Assembly (NCBI GenBank): GCA_965232165.1
Contig: CBDDOY010000001.1
Coordinates: forward strand, 806,001-870,000
Direction of reading: 5' to 3'
Source: UBA2779 sp965232165
Lineage (GTDB): Bacteria > Spirochaetota > Spirochaetia > DSM-2461
DNA: 64,000 nucleotides
Shown: positions 55,301 through 63,180 of the stretch, one piece after another
Layout of the letters: each line of letters begins with the position of its first letter
How positions within the stretch are numbered: the first letter of the stretch is position 1
Position numbers and translations under genes: made by a program
The notes under the pieces: generated by a model
What the model saw: only the letters and a program-made list of their open reading frames with translations
Databases searched by the model: none
What the model was told of the DNA's origin: nothing

Positions 55301-55630
55301 CGGAATCTGGCCTTGGCGCTGCATCTCCCCCCATGGCTGAAAGTCGCTAAGAAACCAAACTTGGCACTTGGCATACTGATGGCCGATGCGACGGTGCGCC
55401 AGGCATGCGGTGTCAATCATTGGAACGGCGAAACATGGTACAATAGGGAAGGCTGGAATGCCTTTGTAAGGACGATAATCCTCATAGCCGGCGGCAATTC
55501 CTTGTCCTGGCGGACAATCTTCCGTCTGATACGGCACTGGGCCAAGGCCGCCAAAGCCTCCGAGTATCGGCTAGACCTCCTGTTGAAACCCCTGTCCCCG
55601 CTGCGTCAATATAAAATCAACTCGAACTGA
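52376..55630 (+). CDS. large GH13 alpha-amylase-family glycosidase
   Basis: A 1084-residue protein with no signal peptide, so cytoplasmic. The GH13 barrel lies at about residues 300-700: region I SSDMVPNHVGID, the nucleophile in IIRFDAAMVL, the general acid in LLAEAFWMM and the third carboxylate in FMNNPDEETA. A helical N-terminal extension of ~280 residues and a C-terminal ~250-residue helical region have no family I recognise. Substrate is probably an alpha-glucan or oligosaccharide. TTG 52376 has aagga at good distance (aaggaagtgtca); GTG 52370 is too close to it. The stop codon lies within a short dispersed repeat (55604-55635). Confidence 0.78.
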   Translation: MKKLIPISAIPVSLNVKNRLNYQKERYDVCGFLKIRSPKDARELAKTYAAAFGVSEPPAGDIYGAGLIVTAWRMLLENFAAGDQPFEPAAISMMTDPDARKRLYAVLGDFEREYPASDKDTVFIGWVLTRLAQTNPAFSHFAKLYQDPQEKGEASLCWSNLESIDKALNRRPPEDKTPLATQKCPVIAAPYSIKDQLLYILTHWIDILGDWARHILGALDMIEEETRFRMPGPGVAQGPGIELLDGIARFSHDDDWMPKVVLLAKNILVWLNQLSRTYRRDIRRLDEIPDEELNLMVSRGFNALWLIGLWERSPASREMKRRMGNPEAAASAYSLYRYDIAEELGGWSALENLKTRAAQRGIRLSSDMVPNHVGIDSDWTRHHPDRLLGVSECPYPGYSFFSDNLSGDESVDIRLEDHYWDKSDAAVVFQRRDTETGEFRFIYHGNDGTSMPWNDTAQINFLNHEAREAVIQEILHVARHFPIIRFDAAMVLARKHIRRLWFPAAGSGGGIPSRSEHALSDEEFNSALPVEFWREVVDRVSAEVPGTLLLAEAFWMMEGYFVRSLGMHRVYNSAFMNMLRDQKNSEYRRIIKDTLAFDPGILQRFVNFMNNPDEETAVNQYGKDDRYFTVCTLLATLPGLPMIGHGQIEGFTEKYGMEYTRAFSDEAPDEELVARHEREIFPLLTRRHLFAGAASFRLYDLHGEHGIIESVFAYSNAFKDERALIVVNNSYDRAVGSINLAFSSEMPHEKLASALIPEDVDNSSWLLLKDHVAGLWYIRSAGGLRDTGLTLSIDGFGRQTFLDIHPVPETEDGMWRVLAEELDGAGVPDPYTAMTQLQLRPVKEALTALLPYEMVYKLAESIGKGIDPTALVNKDDMLSALSRLESLGASNTQSPAQKMNMILRQLESAAKLWRFPRRCLKRYLYHKFGDTETDDVLFMAIWSIIAILGAEKWNDWDMEHWIKTHLKPSTPTRLCRNLALALHLPPWLKVAKKPNLALGILMADATVRQACGVNHWNGETWYNREGWNAFVRTIILIAGGNSLSWRTIFRLIRHWAKAAKASEYRLDLLLKPLSPLRQYKINSN

Positions 55631-56238
55631 AGCAAACTTCTTTTTCAATTCATGGCAGTATCCATTATAACAATGGCGGCTAGCTGTCTGCATCGGCAGC
55701 CTGCACCGCCGCTGCTGTGGTTTTTCCACTAAGAACAAATTTTATGTTTGCGAGGAGGTAAACAATTATGAAGAATATTATTTTACGTACAGTATCGGCG
55801 CTTATGGCAGCAACTGGCAGTATCGGCGCTTATGGCAGCAACTGGGTTAATCATCTCAGGCTGCAGTAATGGGGGGCACTAAAAGCAGTCTAGCTGAAAC
55901 AACCTCTTTGACTGTTACAGTCAACAGCACTGACTATGAGCTGAGTTTCGATGAAACCAACACCGCTATGGTCGGCGTATTAAGCAGTGACGCAATTCCG
56001 GCTCAAATAACAGTGAAAGATGCTGTTCTATCCGAAAAGGGAGCAGGACTGGCCAATAATGAGGTGCTGACTCTTGCCAACGGAAGCAAAGAAATTGTCA
56101 TAACCGCCGAAGACGGCACAACGGCCACTTACACCATTGCTGTAGTAGCGGTAGATTTATCCGCAACTGAGATCGCCAAGACTGATGAGGGCAACAACCG
56201 TCGTTTCCATTATGTGCTTTTCAATATCTCCGCCGCCG

Positions 56239-57639
56239 GAGTTATTGTCAATAGTTGTGGATGAGTAAATTTCAAATCCTTCATTTTTTTCACGCGGCCT
56301 CTTCCTTGAAGACTCCATCTTTACAAAACACACCCTCAATAACCCTGGGGATCAGCTTGTATCCACGTAGCTTTCGCCAGTTCTTTTCAGCCTCCAGGCA
56401 GAGTTTCCAAACCATACTTAATGTTGCCGCCCTTGAACCACAGCCCCTGGTTCTCTTCGTTCTAAGGCGGACAGTAGCAAAGGCTGACTCAATCGGGTTG
56501 GTCGTCCTGATGTGAGTCCAGTGCATCGCCGGAAATTTGTAGAACGTGAACAGCTTCTCCCTGTCCTTTTCCAGACACTGGGCGGCCCTGGGGTACTTAG
56601 CCTGAAAAGAATCAATGAATAAGTCATAGGCTTTAAGAGCATTCTGCCCGGTATCTGCCATATACATTTCATGAATCATTGACTTGGCCTTGCCCTGGAG
56701 ATTCCTGGGCATTTTGTTTAACACATTCGCTGTTTTGTGCACCCAGCAACGCTGTTTTTTTGTTTCTGGAAAGATTTCATCCAGGGCATTCCAGAAACCC
56801 AGTGCACCATCCCCAATGGCCAGCCTGGGGGCGGCGGCGAGACCCCGGGCTTTCAGTTGGAGCAGTATCTCCCTCCAGCTTTGTGAGCTTTCCCTGTATC
56901 CGTCACTGACCGCTAGAAGTTCCTTCTTCCCATCCCTGTCAGCTCCCATGATTACAAGAATGCAGCTCCTTTGATCATCAAGCCTCACATTGAAGCAGAT
57001 GCCGTCCACCCAGATGCAGGCGTATTCCTTAGCTTTCAAATCACGTTTCTCCCACTGAAGAAACTCATCTTCCCAGAACCTTTTCAAGCGGACTATGTTC
57101 GTCGCCGACAGTCCGGCAATACCTTCACCCAGAATCGAGGCAAGAGCCGTCTGGAAAGCGGATGTGGACACACCGCTGAGGTACAGCGCCGGAACAAGGT
57201 TGTCGATACTGGGAGTTCTGCGCATATAGGCTGGCAGTATGGCACTGGTGAAGCGATCCTCTCGCTTGCTCTTTAATTTCCTGTCATCCACTCCTGGAAC
57301 CTTGATTTGCATTTGACCAGCCCCTGTCACAATTTTTCGCTGGGCGTGGTAGCCATTGCGTACAGCCTTGCGCTGATTATTCTGATCACGCTCATGTTCA
57401 TGGGCATTGATGTAGTCTTCCACTTCTAACTCCAGGGCATGAATAAGCATCTTTCTGGCTCCCTCCCGCAAAACCTGATCCAAAACCGATTCTGTTTCGC
57501 TTTTCAGCACTTCCGAATCATTTCCGTTTGTTGTAAACTCTTCCATAGAGCATCTCCTTTCTGTTTGGCTTTATTACCAATTATTTTACAGAAGGATTTG
57601 CTCTTTTTTTACCCCATCCACAACTTTTGATTATATCTC
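56239..57639 (-). mobile_element. IS256-family element, copy 2
   Basis: 1401 bp, same ends as copy 1. The 9-bp sequence tctccgccg occurs at 57640-57648 and at 56227-56235, the latter separated from the element by an additional CCG triplet. It interrupts the lipoprotein gene described at 55769. Confidence 0.88.
56290..57546 (-). CDS. IS256-family (mutator-type) transposase, copy 2
   Basis: A 418-residue transposase, about 96% identical by eye to the one at 42133. Catalytic residues (Asp in IWVDGICFNV, Asp in AIGDGALGFW, Glu in TTNPIESAFA) and the WVHKTANVLNKMP motif are kept. Intact and likely active. Most differences from copy 1 are transitions, with this copy richer in G and C. Confidence 0.92.
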   Translation of the reverse strand: MEEFTTNGNDSEVLKSETESVLDQVLREGARKMLIHALELEVEDYINAHEHERDQNNQRKAVRNGYHAQRKIVTGAGQMQIKVPGVDDRKLKSKREDRFTSAILPAYMRRTPSIDNLVPALYLSGVSTSAFQTALASILGEGIAGLSATNIVRLKRFWEDEFLQWEKRDLKAKEYACIWVDGICFNVRLDDQRSCILVIMGADRDGKKELLAVSDGYRESSQSWREILLQLKARGLAAAPRLAIGDGALGFWNALDEIFPETKKQRCWVHKTANVLNKMPRNLQGKAKSMIHEMYMADTGQNALKAYDLFIDSFQAKYPRAAQCLEKDREKLFTFYKFPAMHWTHIRTTNPIESAFATVRLRTKRTRGCGSRAATLSMVWKLCLEAEKNWRKLRGYKLIPRVIEGVFCKDGVFKEEAA

Positions 57640-58038
57640 TCTCCGCCGGACAAGAAGGTATACTGATGCGCTGCAAACTGGCATCGAAGCTGAATTCCGA
57701 CAATGCCCCGACTGCCCAGGAAATGACAGACGGCGCGGGAATCTGGCGCAACATCACGGATGCAGAAAAGCGCGTCTTATTGGCCTATCATCTTGATTCC
57801 GGTATAAAGGCGTTGACTGAAGATAATTTAGGCAAAATCCGATTGCACGGCGGTGCGGCAGAAGGAGCGAGCAACGGATCAGTGTACGATATAGACAGCC
57901 ATCTTCTCCGCCCTGGCTCATCCTACACCCTTTATCTTCTCAAGGAAGGAAGCCAGAGTGCAACAACTCTCGATGATTTTTCAACTGATGCCTATTCAAC
58001 CAATGACTTTTCCAGCATTACCGGAGGGGCAAGCATTA

Positions 58039-58201
58039 GGGTACCTCTAAAAAACAGCTTCAGGAAATTGACGAAGAAATTTTTGTCGATACAAGGCGGC
58101 AAAAGCTAAGGGCGTAGCTGGGCTTAGTTGAGTATTTTGACAACGCAGTAGCGGCGGAAAAGATCGAGTCAAGAACTAAATGAGGTTTTTTAGAGGCTCC
58201 C
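58039..58201. repeat. MITE-A copy
   Basis: A 163-bp copy from gggtacctctaaaaaacagc to gttttttagaggctccc. It truncates the lipoprotein gene at 58036. A separate right-end piece lies at 58576-58646. Confidence 0.85.
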
Positions 58202-58648
58202 TAAAGGTAGATTCCAAGAACATTGTTATTGGCTGCCTACTCTGTCCCCAGGCATGGCTAACTAGTACTATACTGAGAATGTCGAACTTAGAGGGGCAAG
58301 TACTACTTCTATGACCTTAACCGCCGATCAATAGTGTTCAACGTCAAGCCGTCCTGGGATTCCAGGGCGGTTTGATTCATCGATCAAAGTTCTTCTGCCC
58401 AAGCGCAGCCATGTCATACTTCTTCCCGGACAACTTCGGGTAATCTTCATTTCATTTCGCCGCAGTGCCAAGGCATGTTTCCCGCCTCCAAGATGTTACC
58501 TATGTCCTGAGCCTTCCACTCATAATTCAAAACTCACCTGTCTGCCCTGCCAAAGAACTCACGCAGCCCAGGCTTGAATTCTTGGTGCCTTGCACCGAAG
58601 AAAAAATAGCTGCTCCAAATTTCAAAAACGGTTTTTAGAGGTGCCCTT
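58202..58648. other. intergenic region with hairpin and MITE-A right end
   Basis: No gene is supported. A hairpin (ccgtcctgg with ccagggcgg, 58349-58370) followed by tttgatt may be a weak terminator. At 58576-58646 a partial MITE-A (gccttgcaccgaagaaaaaa to tttttagaggtgcccttatg) ends right at the next start codon. Confidence 0.5.
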
Positions 58649-59368
58649 ATGAGGAAACGCTCCATATTGACGGATACTCCCGCGCAAACTAGACTTACGG
58701 CTATGGATAAAGTTGTTCTTGTCTCCGGGGGCGAATCGGCCCTAGGCCGTAAGCTGATTAAGCATTTATTAGGCATGAATTGTCGCGTTATCGTGCCGGT
58801 AAATGGAGAAAAGACGACCGTAGTATCCAAAACTGAAACCGACAATCTCACCGTTATCAATTGGAACAGGGCCTCTTGGTTCTCAACGAAAGCCGTTATC
58901 AGGGAAACTCTCCGCCTATTTCGTCGAATTGATGCGGCATGGGTGATTCATGAACCGATGCAAACCATCAAATCCTTCGTCGAACTTGGAAGCGGTGATA
59001 TTGAAGAGGTGCTGGATCGGACGATCAAGGGTTCAATCGCCATTACCAGAGATCTGTATGCTCCATTGGAATCAACGGAGGGATTCCTTGGATTAGTGCT
59101 GTCACATTGTCTGGGAGTTCCAGGCAATACGATGTATGCCCTTGCACAGGGAGCCTTCACAGGGTTTGCCGAGGCATTCATCAAGGAAGCCAGTTCGTCT
59201 ATCTGGACCTGTGGTATGCAGAATTTCTCGACAAAACCCGAAGCATTTGCCGCCGCAATCATTCAACTCTGGAACGAAAGACCCGAACAGTTACGGCAGC
59301 GGTGGTACAGATTCACCGAGAAGCCGCCTGCATTCAAGAGGATGGCATTCTCGGATTCTGCGAAATAA
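58649..59368 (+). CDS. SDR-like NAD(P)-binding protein, atypical
   Basis: A 239-residue Rossmann-fold protein resembling short-chain dehydrogenases: VVLVSGGESALGRKLIKHLL supplies the GxxxGxG-like nucleotide loop, and TMYALAQGAFTGFAEA occupies the YxxxK position but has Gln instead of the catalytic Lys, so dehydrogenase activity is doubtful. ATG 58649 (MRKRSILTD) has agaggtg, part of a MITE-A end, as ribosome-binding site; ATG 58703 (MDKVVLVSGG) is the start expected from the family and could be the ancestral one. The symporter gene follows after 20 nt. Confidence 0.6.
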   Translation: MRKRSILTDTPAQTRLTAMDKVVLVSGGESALGRKLIKHLLGMNCRVIVPVNGEKTTVVSKTETDNLTVINWNRASWFSTKAVIRETLRLFRRIDAAWVIHEPMQTIKSFVELGSGDIEEVLDRTIKGSIAITRDLYAPLESTEGFLGLVLSHCLGVPGNTMYALAQGAFTGFAEAFIKEASSSIWTCGMQNFSTKPEAFAAAIIQLWNERPEQLRQRWYRFTEKPPAFKRMAFSDSAK

Positions 59369-59388
59369 GCGACAAGGGGACAATTTAC

Positions 59389-60642
59389 ATGAGGATCATC
59401 TACTATTTCGCTGCAACTGTTATCGGAATAACATTGGCTATGCTCAGCCCTTCATCAGACACCATAACAGCCTTTGCTGAAAACACCGCCGCCTTGGTTC
59501 TTAGCATAGGCCGATATCTTTTCCTTCCCTTAGTTTTCTTTTCCCTGCCTGTTGCCGTTACCAAACTACGGCGGATTGGTAAACTTGGCCGCATATTGTC
59601 GCTATCTTCACTCTATATGTTCGTATCAGCGGCACTTCTTGCCATTCTTGGAACGGCACTCGCATTCTTATTCAATCCCGGACGAATTCCGGTAACGGCT
59701 GGTCAGATACCTCCAATTGTTATAAGCGGATTTTGGGATGTGCTGCACGATATTTTCAGCATCGAGAGTATGAGGAATCCTGGACAGGAAGGGAGCATCC
59801 TCCTCTTTCTCGTCGTCCCCGCATTCCTACTCGGATGGCACTTCCATCATGACAAAGAGATTGCAGAGCCATCATTCAATTTATTCGATTCTCTCTCCCG
59901 CATTCTTTATCGGATGAACCGCTACATCCTTATTCTCATGCCTTTTTTCCTCGGAATACTCGTCTTTCATACATCCTACACACTCCGGACAACGGTCAAT
60001 TTCCAGCCCTTCATGCCGCTATTGAGAAGACTCCTTTATCTCTGCATCATTTTCATCGCCATACTTTTCCCGCTGGCGCTATGGTTACTAGGCCGTGAGA
60101 AATCACCATTGAGAACCCTCAGAAGCCTATCGGGAGTTTTTCTCGGAGCCTTTATTTCGGCATCAATGATGTTTAACTATGGCAATCTCACACTGCATCT
60201 CAAAGAGAAACTCAAGATTCAACGGCAAATGGCTGCATTAGCGGCGCCTATACATCTCATGCTAACTCGGGGAGGTACGGCCCTGATCAGTGCGATTTGC
60301 ATGATAACGATTATACGTTCCTACTCCAGTCTGGAGATTACATTCTTTCAGGCTGCCTGGACGGCTTTCTTCTCTTTTCTGGTTTCATTCGTTCTGGCGG
60401 CGGCGCCGGATCATGGATTGATCACCTCTCTGGTGATACTCGGGAACCTCTATGGCCGGGGATTGGAGAATGGCTGGAGCATACTAACCCCTATAATTCC
60501 TTTGCTCATCATGGTTTGTTCCCTTCTTGACACGGCGACAATAATCTTGATACTGATTCTCACCAATAAGCAGGCCGGCATAGCCGCAGACACGGACTTA
60601 GGGCTTTATGCGGAAGGCGGAAGCGTTTCGGTTAGGCAGTAA
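59389..60642 (+). CDS. dicarboxylate/amino-acid:cation symporter
   Basis: A 417-residue inner-membrane transporter of the SDF (DAACS) family, importing glutamate, aspartate or C4-dicarboxylates with Na+ or H+. Eight or more hydrophobic segments; the reentrant loop region FLGAFISASMMFNYGNLTLH and the second one in PDHGLITSLVILG and SLLDTATIILILILTN sit where the substrate-binding hairpin and Asp-containing helix occur, though the canonical serine-rich and NMDGT motifs are changed. ATG 59389 has aaggggacaattt upstream. It converges on proS and overlaps its 3' end by 11 bp. Confidence 0.75.
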   Translation: MRIIYYFAATVIGITLAMLSPSSDTITAFAENTAALVLSIGRYLFLPLVFFSLPVAVTKLRRIGKLGRILSLSSLYMFVSAALLAILGTALAFLFNPGRIPVTAGQIPPIVISGFWDVLHDIFSIESMRNPGQEGSILLFLVVPAFLLGWHFHHDKEIAEPSFNLFDSLSRILYRMNRYILILMPFFLGILVFHTSYTLRTTVNFQPFMPLLRRLLYLCIIFIAILFPLALWLLGREKSPLRTLRSLSGVFLGAFISASMMFNYGNLTLHLKEKLKIQRQMAALAAPIHLMLTRGGTALISAICMITIIRSYSSLEITFFQAAWTAFFSFLVSFVLAAAPDHGLITSLVILGNLYGRGLENGWSILTPIIPLLIMVCSLLDTATIILILILTNKQAGIAADTDLGLYAEGGSVSVRQ

Positions 60643-62359
60643 TTCTTGCGTCAAGCACCCATTTAACGATGTGCCCGGCCGCTTCACTCAAGGGTATTTC
60701 CGCCCTTTCTCCCGTCTGCCGATACTTCAACTCGGCCTTCCCGTTAGAAACCGATTTAGAGCCAAGAACAACTTGAAGCGGGTATCCGATGAGGTCTGCA
60801 TCCTTGAATTTAAATCCGGGCCGTTCATCCCTATCATCGACAACGACATCAATCTTGGCCTTACATAGCTCGGCATATATGGTTTCGGCCGCGGCTGCAA
60901 CGGCACCATCGTTCAGATGAAGCGGCAGAATGACGACTTCCCAGGGGGCGATAGGGATGGGCCATTTCATTCCGTTGTCGTCATGGTTCTGCTCAATCGC
61001 GGCGGCCATAGTGCGGCCCACACCGATACCGTAGCAGCCCATTTCCGCAGGAAGGGATTGCCCCTTTTCATCAAGAAAACGGCAGTCCATGGCCTCAGAA
61101 TACTTGGTTCCAAGATAGAAAACATGCCCGACTTCTATGCCGCGGTATTCTTCCAATCTTCCTTTCTCACAGCGAGGACAGATATCCCCGGCGACAGCAA
61201 ATGCGATATCCAGTAAATCTGAAATCTGAAAATCCCGTTCCAGATTAATGTTCTTCAGGTGTTTATCCGCTTCATTGGCTCCTGATATCCAATTCTCACC
61301 CGATACCACCGATAAGTCGGCGACAATACGTATCTCATTGAGCAAGCTAACCGGTCCAATAAATCCGGATTCAACCCCAAAGACACGCCTAACCGTTTCG
61401 GCAGAGGCCAGCCGCAGGTCTGTCGTTTCTAACCCAGCTTGAAGTTTGGTTTCATTCACATCTCTATCGCCGGAAATAAGCACCAGCAGCGGCACCGAGT
61501 CAGCCTCATAAACCAGGCTCTTCAGAAATTGCGCCGGTTTCACATTGAGATACCGGGCCACTTCATCAATGGTCTTCTGCCCCGGCGTGTCAACCGTTTC
61601 CAATGGCTTGAAATTTTTCTCTTTAGGCTTAGCCGTCTCGCGCGGGGTTACGGCCTTTTCGTGATTGACAGCGTAATCGCATCGGCTGCAACTGAGTATC
61701 ACGTCTTCACCCGTGGAGGCCAGTACCTGAAACTCATGGCTCATATCTCCGCCTATCTCGCCTGTCGCGGCATCTACGGCCCTGAAGCTCAGCCCGCAGC
61801 GCGTGAAAATCGCCGTGTAAGCCTCATACATCAACTGATAGGATTTTCTGGCGCCTTCTTCATCGGCATCAAAACTATATCCATCCTTCATGATGAATTC
61901 TCGGCCGCGCATCAAGCCGAATCGCGGCCTGAATTCATCCCGAAATTTGCCTTGAACCTGATAGAGATTCCAGGGCAATTGCTTCCAGGACCGCAAATTC
62001 CTCCTAACCATGTCGGTAATGACTTCCTCATGCGTTGGTCCCATGCAGTATTCATTGCCTTTGCGATCTTTGAAGCGCAATAAAAGGTCGCCATAGAGAC
62101 TCCATCGGCCAGACTTTCGCCAAAGCTCAGCCGGCAATACCGCCGGCATCAGCACCTCTTCGCATGATCGCCGATTCAGCTCTTCACGGATGATTTTCTC
62201 AATTTTGCGCATAGAGCGCAGGGCAAGGGGCAAGTAATTATAAATTCCGCTTGCGAGCTGCTGTATCATACCGGCCCGGAGCATCAATTTATGGCTGGGC
62301 ACCTGGGCATCTTTGGGAACTTCTTTGAGAGTGTTGTAGAGCGAATGGCGAAGGCGCAT
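60632..62359 (-). CDS. proS: prolyl-tRNA synthetase (bacterial type)
   Basis: A 575-residue class II synthetase with the bacterial editing insertion. Visible blocks: LALRSMRKIEKIIREELNR (motif 1 region), VQGKFRDEFRPRFGLMRGRE (motif 2), an INS editing domain around EVARYLNVKPAQFLKSLVYE, motif 3 GIGVGRTMAAAIEQNHD and the anticodon domain after PWEVVILPLHLND. Full length for the bacterial type. Charges tRNA(Pro) and hydrolyses misacylated Ala-tRNA(Pro). The DUF2259 gene lies 15 nt upstream on the same strand. Confidence 0.95.
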   Translation of the reverse strand: MRLRHSLYNTLKEVPKDAQVPSHKLMLRAGMIQQLASGIYNYLPLALRSMRKIEKIIREELNRRSCEEVLMPAVLPAELWRKSGRWSLYGDLLLRFKDRKGNEYCMGPTHEEVITDMVRRNLRSWKQLPWNLYQVQGKFRDEFRPRFGLMRGREFIMKDGYSFDADEEGARKSYQLMYEAYTAIFTRCGLSFRAVDAATGEIGGDMSHEFQVLASTGEDVILSCSRCDYAVNHEKAVTPRETAKPKEKNFKPLETVDTPGQKTIDEVARYLNVKPAQFLKSLVYEADSVPLLVLISGDRDVNETKLQAGLETTDLRLASAETVRRVFGVESGFIGPVSLLNEIRIVADLSVVSGENWISGANEADKHLKNINLERDFQISDLLDIAFAVAGDICPRCEKGRLEEYRGIEVGHVFYLGTKYSEAMDCRFLDEKGQSLPAEMGCYGIGVGRTMAAAIEQNHDDNGMKWPIPIAPWEVVILPLHLNDGAVAAAAETIYAELCKAKIDVVVDDRDERPGFKFKDADLIGYPLQVVLGSKSVSNGKAELKYRQTGERAEIPLSEAAGHIVKWVLDARITA

Positions 62360-62374
62360 AAAGAGATTCCCTTT

Positions 62375-63079
62375 TTAATCGATAACTAGGGTTTCCACCA
62401 TATAGCGGATCGAGAGATCAAGGGATTCCTTTGCCACGGCGATTATCAATGACTTCCCATTGGGGCCGACCCAAACCCGTGCAATCGAATAGGAGGAAAC
62501 CCCGGGGCGCATCAATGAAGATCGGCCAACATTGTATGTTGCGATAGCCCCTACAGAGTTTTCGACAGTCACACGTATATAAAATGATGTAGAAACCTCA
62601 TCGCCGGTATTCTGACTATCTTGATGGAGTTCCAATATGTATTCCCGCCCCCTTTCAAAATCCCTGAAGGAAAGGGCCAAAGGGCCGCCGCCATTTTCTG
62701 TATCCAGAGTTTCCTCATCAGCTACACTCTTCGTATAGAGCATACGGCCTTGTGCAAGATGATTTATGTTATATCGGCTCTTTGTGTTCATCATCTTTCC
62801 AAGAAGTTCATACAATGCTCCGCGAGAATCTTGGTTAGGAATCATCTGGACATCCCAAGACCCCTTTTGCCATCCCCCAGAAACAAACTCGTTTCGGGAT
62901 ACATTCACAACACCAATTTCGGCATAAGCCTGTCCGGCATCAGATATCAAAACATGTTGTCCAAACATGAAATATCGGCCATCTAAACTGAATCCCATGT
63001 TCTCCAGCACAGCAAGATCACCGGCAGGAAGCAATACTGCCGTCATGATAAAGCCCGTTATTAGAGCAGTCCTTTTCAT
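62375..63079 (-). CDS. DUF2259 predicted secreted protein
   Basis: A 234-residue protein with an export signal (MKRTALITGFIMTAVLLPAG). The mature part begins ENMGFSLDGRYFMFGQHVLI and contains YAEIGVVNVSRNEFVSGG, as in the DUF2259 family that is common in spirochaetes; function unknown. Start ATG 63079 follows ttgaggtattcacc; the frame is open to 63124 but that extension hides the signal peptide. Probably co-transcribed with proS. Confidence 0.75.
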   Translation of the reverse strand: MKRTALITGFIMTAVLLPAGDLAVLENMGFSLDGRYFMFGQHVLISDAGQAYAEIGVVNVSRNEFVSGGWQKGSWDVQMIPNQDSRGALYELLGKMMNTKSRYNINHLAQGRMLYTKSVADEETLDTENGGGPLALSFRDFERGREYILELHQDSQNTGDEVSTSFYIRVTVENSVGAIATYNVGRSSLMRPGVSSYSIARVWVGPNGKSLIIAVAKESLDLSIRYMVETLVID

Positions 63080-63180
63080 GGTGAATACCTCAAATTCCTC
63101 ATCGACAGATTCAATATCTATCATGAGTCATTTTCATTTTCCCCTGGCTCAATCGCGGAACTTGTGCCATTCTAATCTTC

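Larger units (their letters stand above)
55769..58036 (+). pseudogene. surface lipoprotein broken by a 28-bp duplication, IS256 and MITE-A
   Basis: Start ATG 55769 has a strong gaggaggtaaacaatt site and begins MKNIILRTVSALMAATG. A 28-bp unit is then tandemly repeated (first 55788-55815, second 55816-55843), shifting the frame; with one unit removed the signal peptide reads through LIISGCSNGG, a proper lipobox. The mature part (SLAETTSLTVTVNSTDYELS) looks like a cadherin-like beta-sandwich, is interrupted at 56239 by IS256 copy 2, resumes at 57640 (FNISAGQEGILMRCKLA across the junction) and ends in a MITE-A at 58039. Intact paralogues may exist elsewhere; this copy cannot make a full protein. 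Confidence 0.75.

Noticed and set aside
42082..57639. Composite transposon bounded by the two IS256 copies
   Set aside because: The copies are in the same orientation 14 kb apart, each has its own target duplication and interrupts a different gene, so they are independent insertions.
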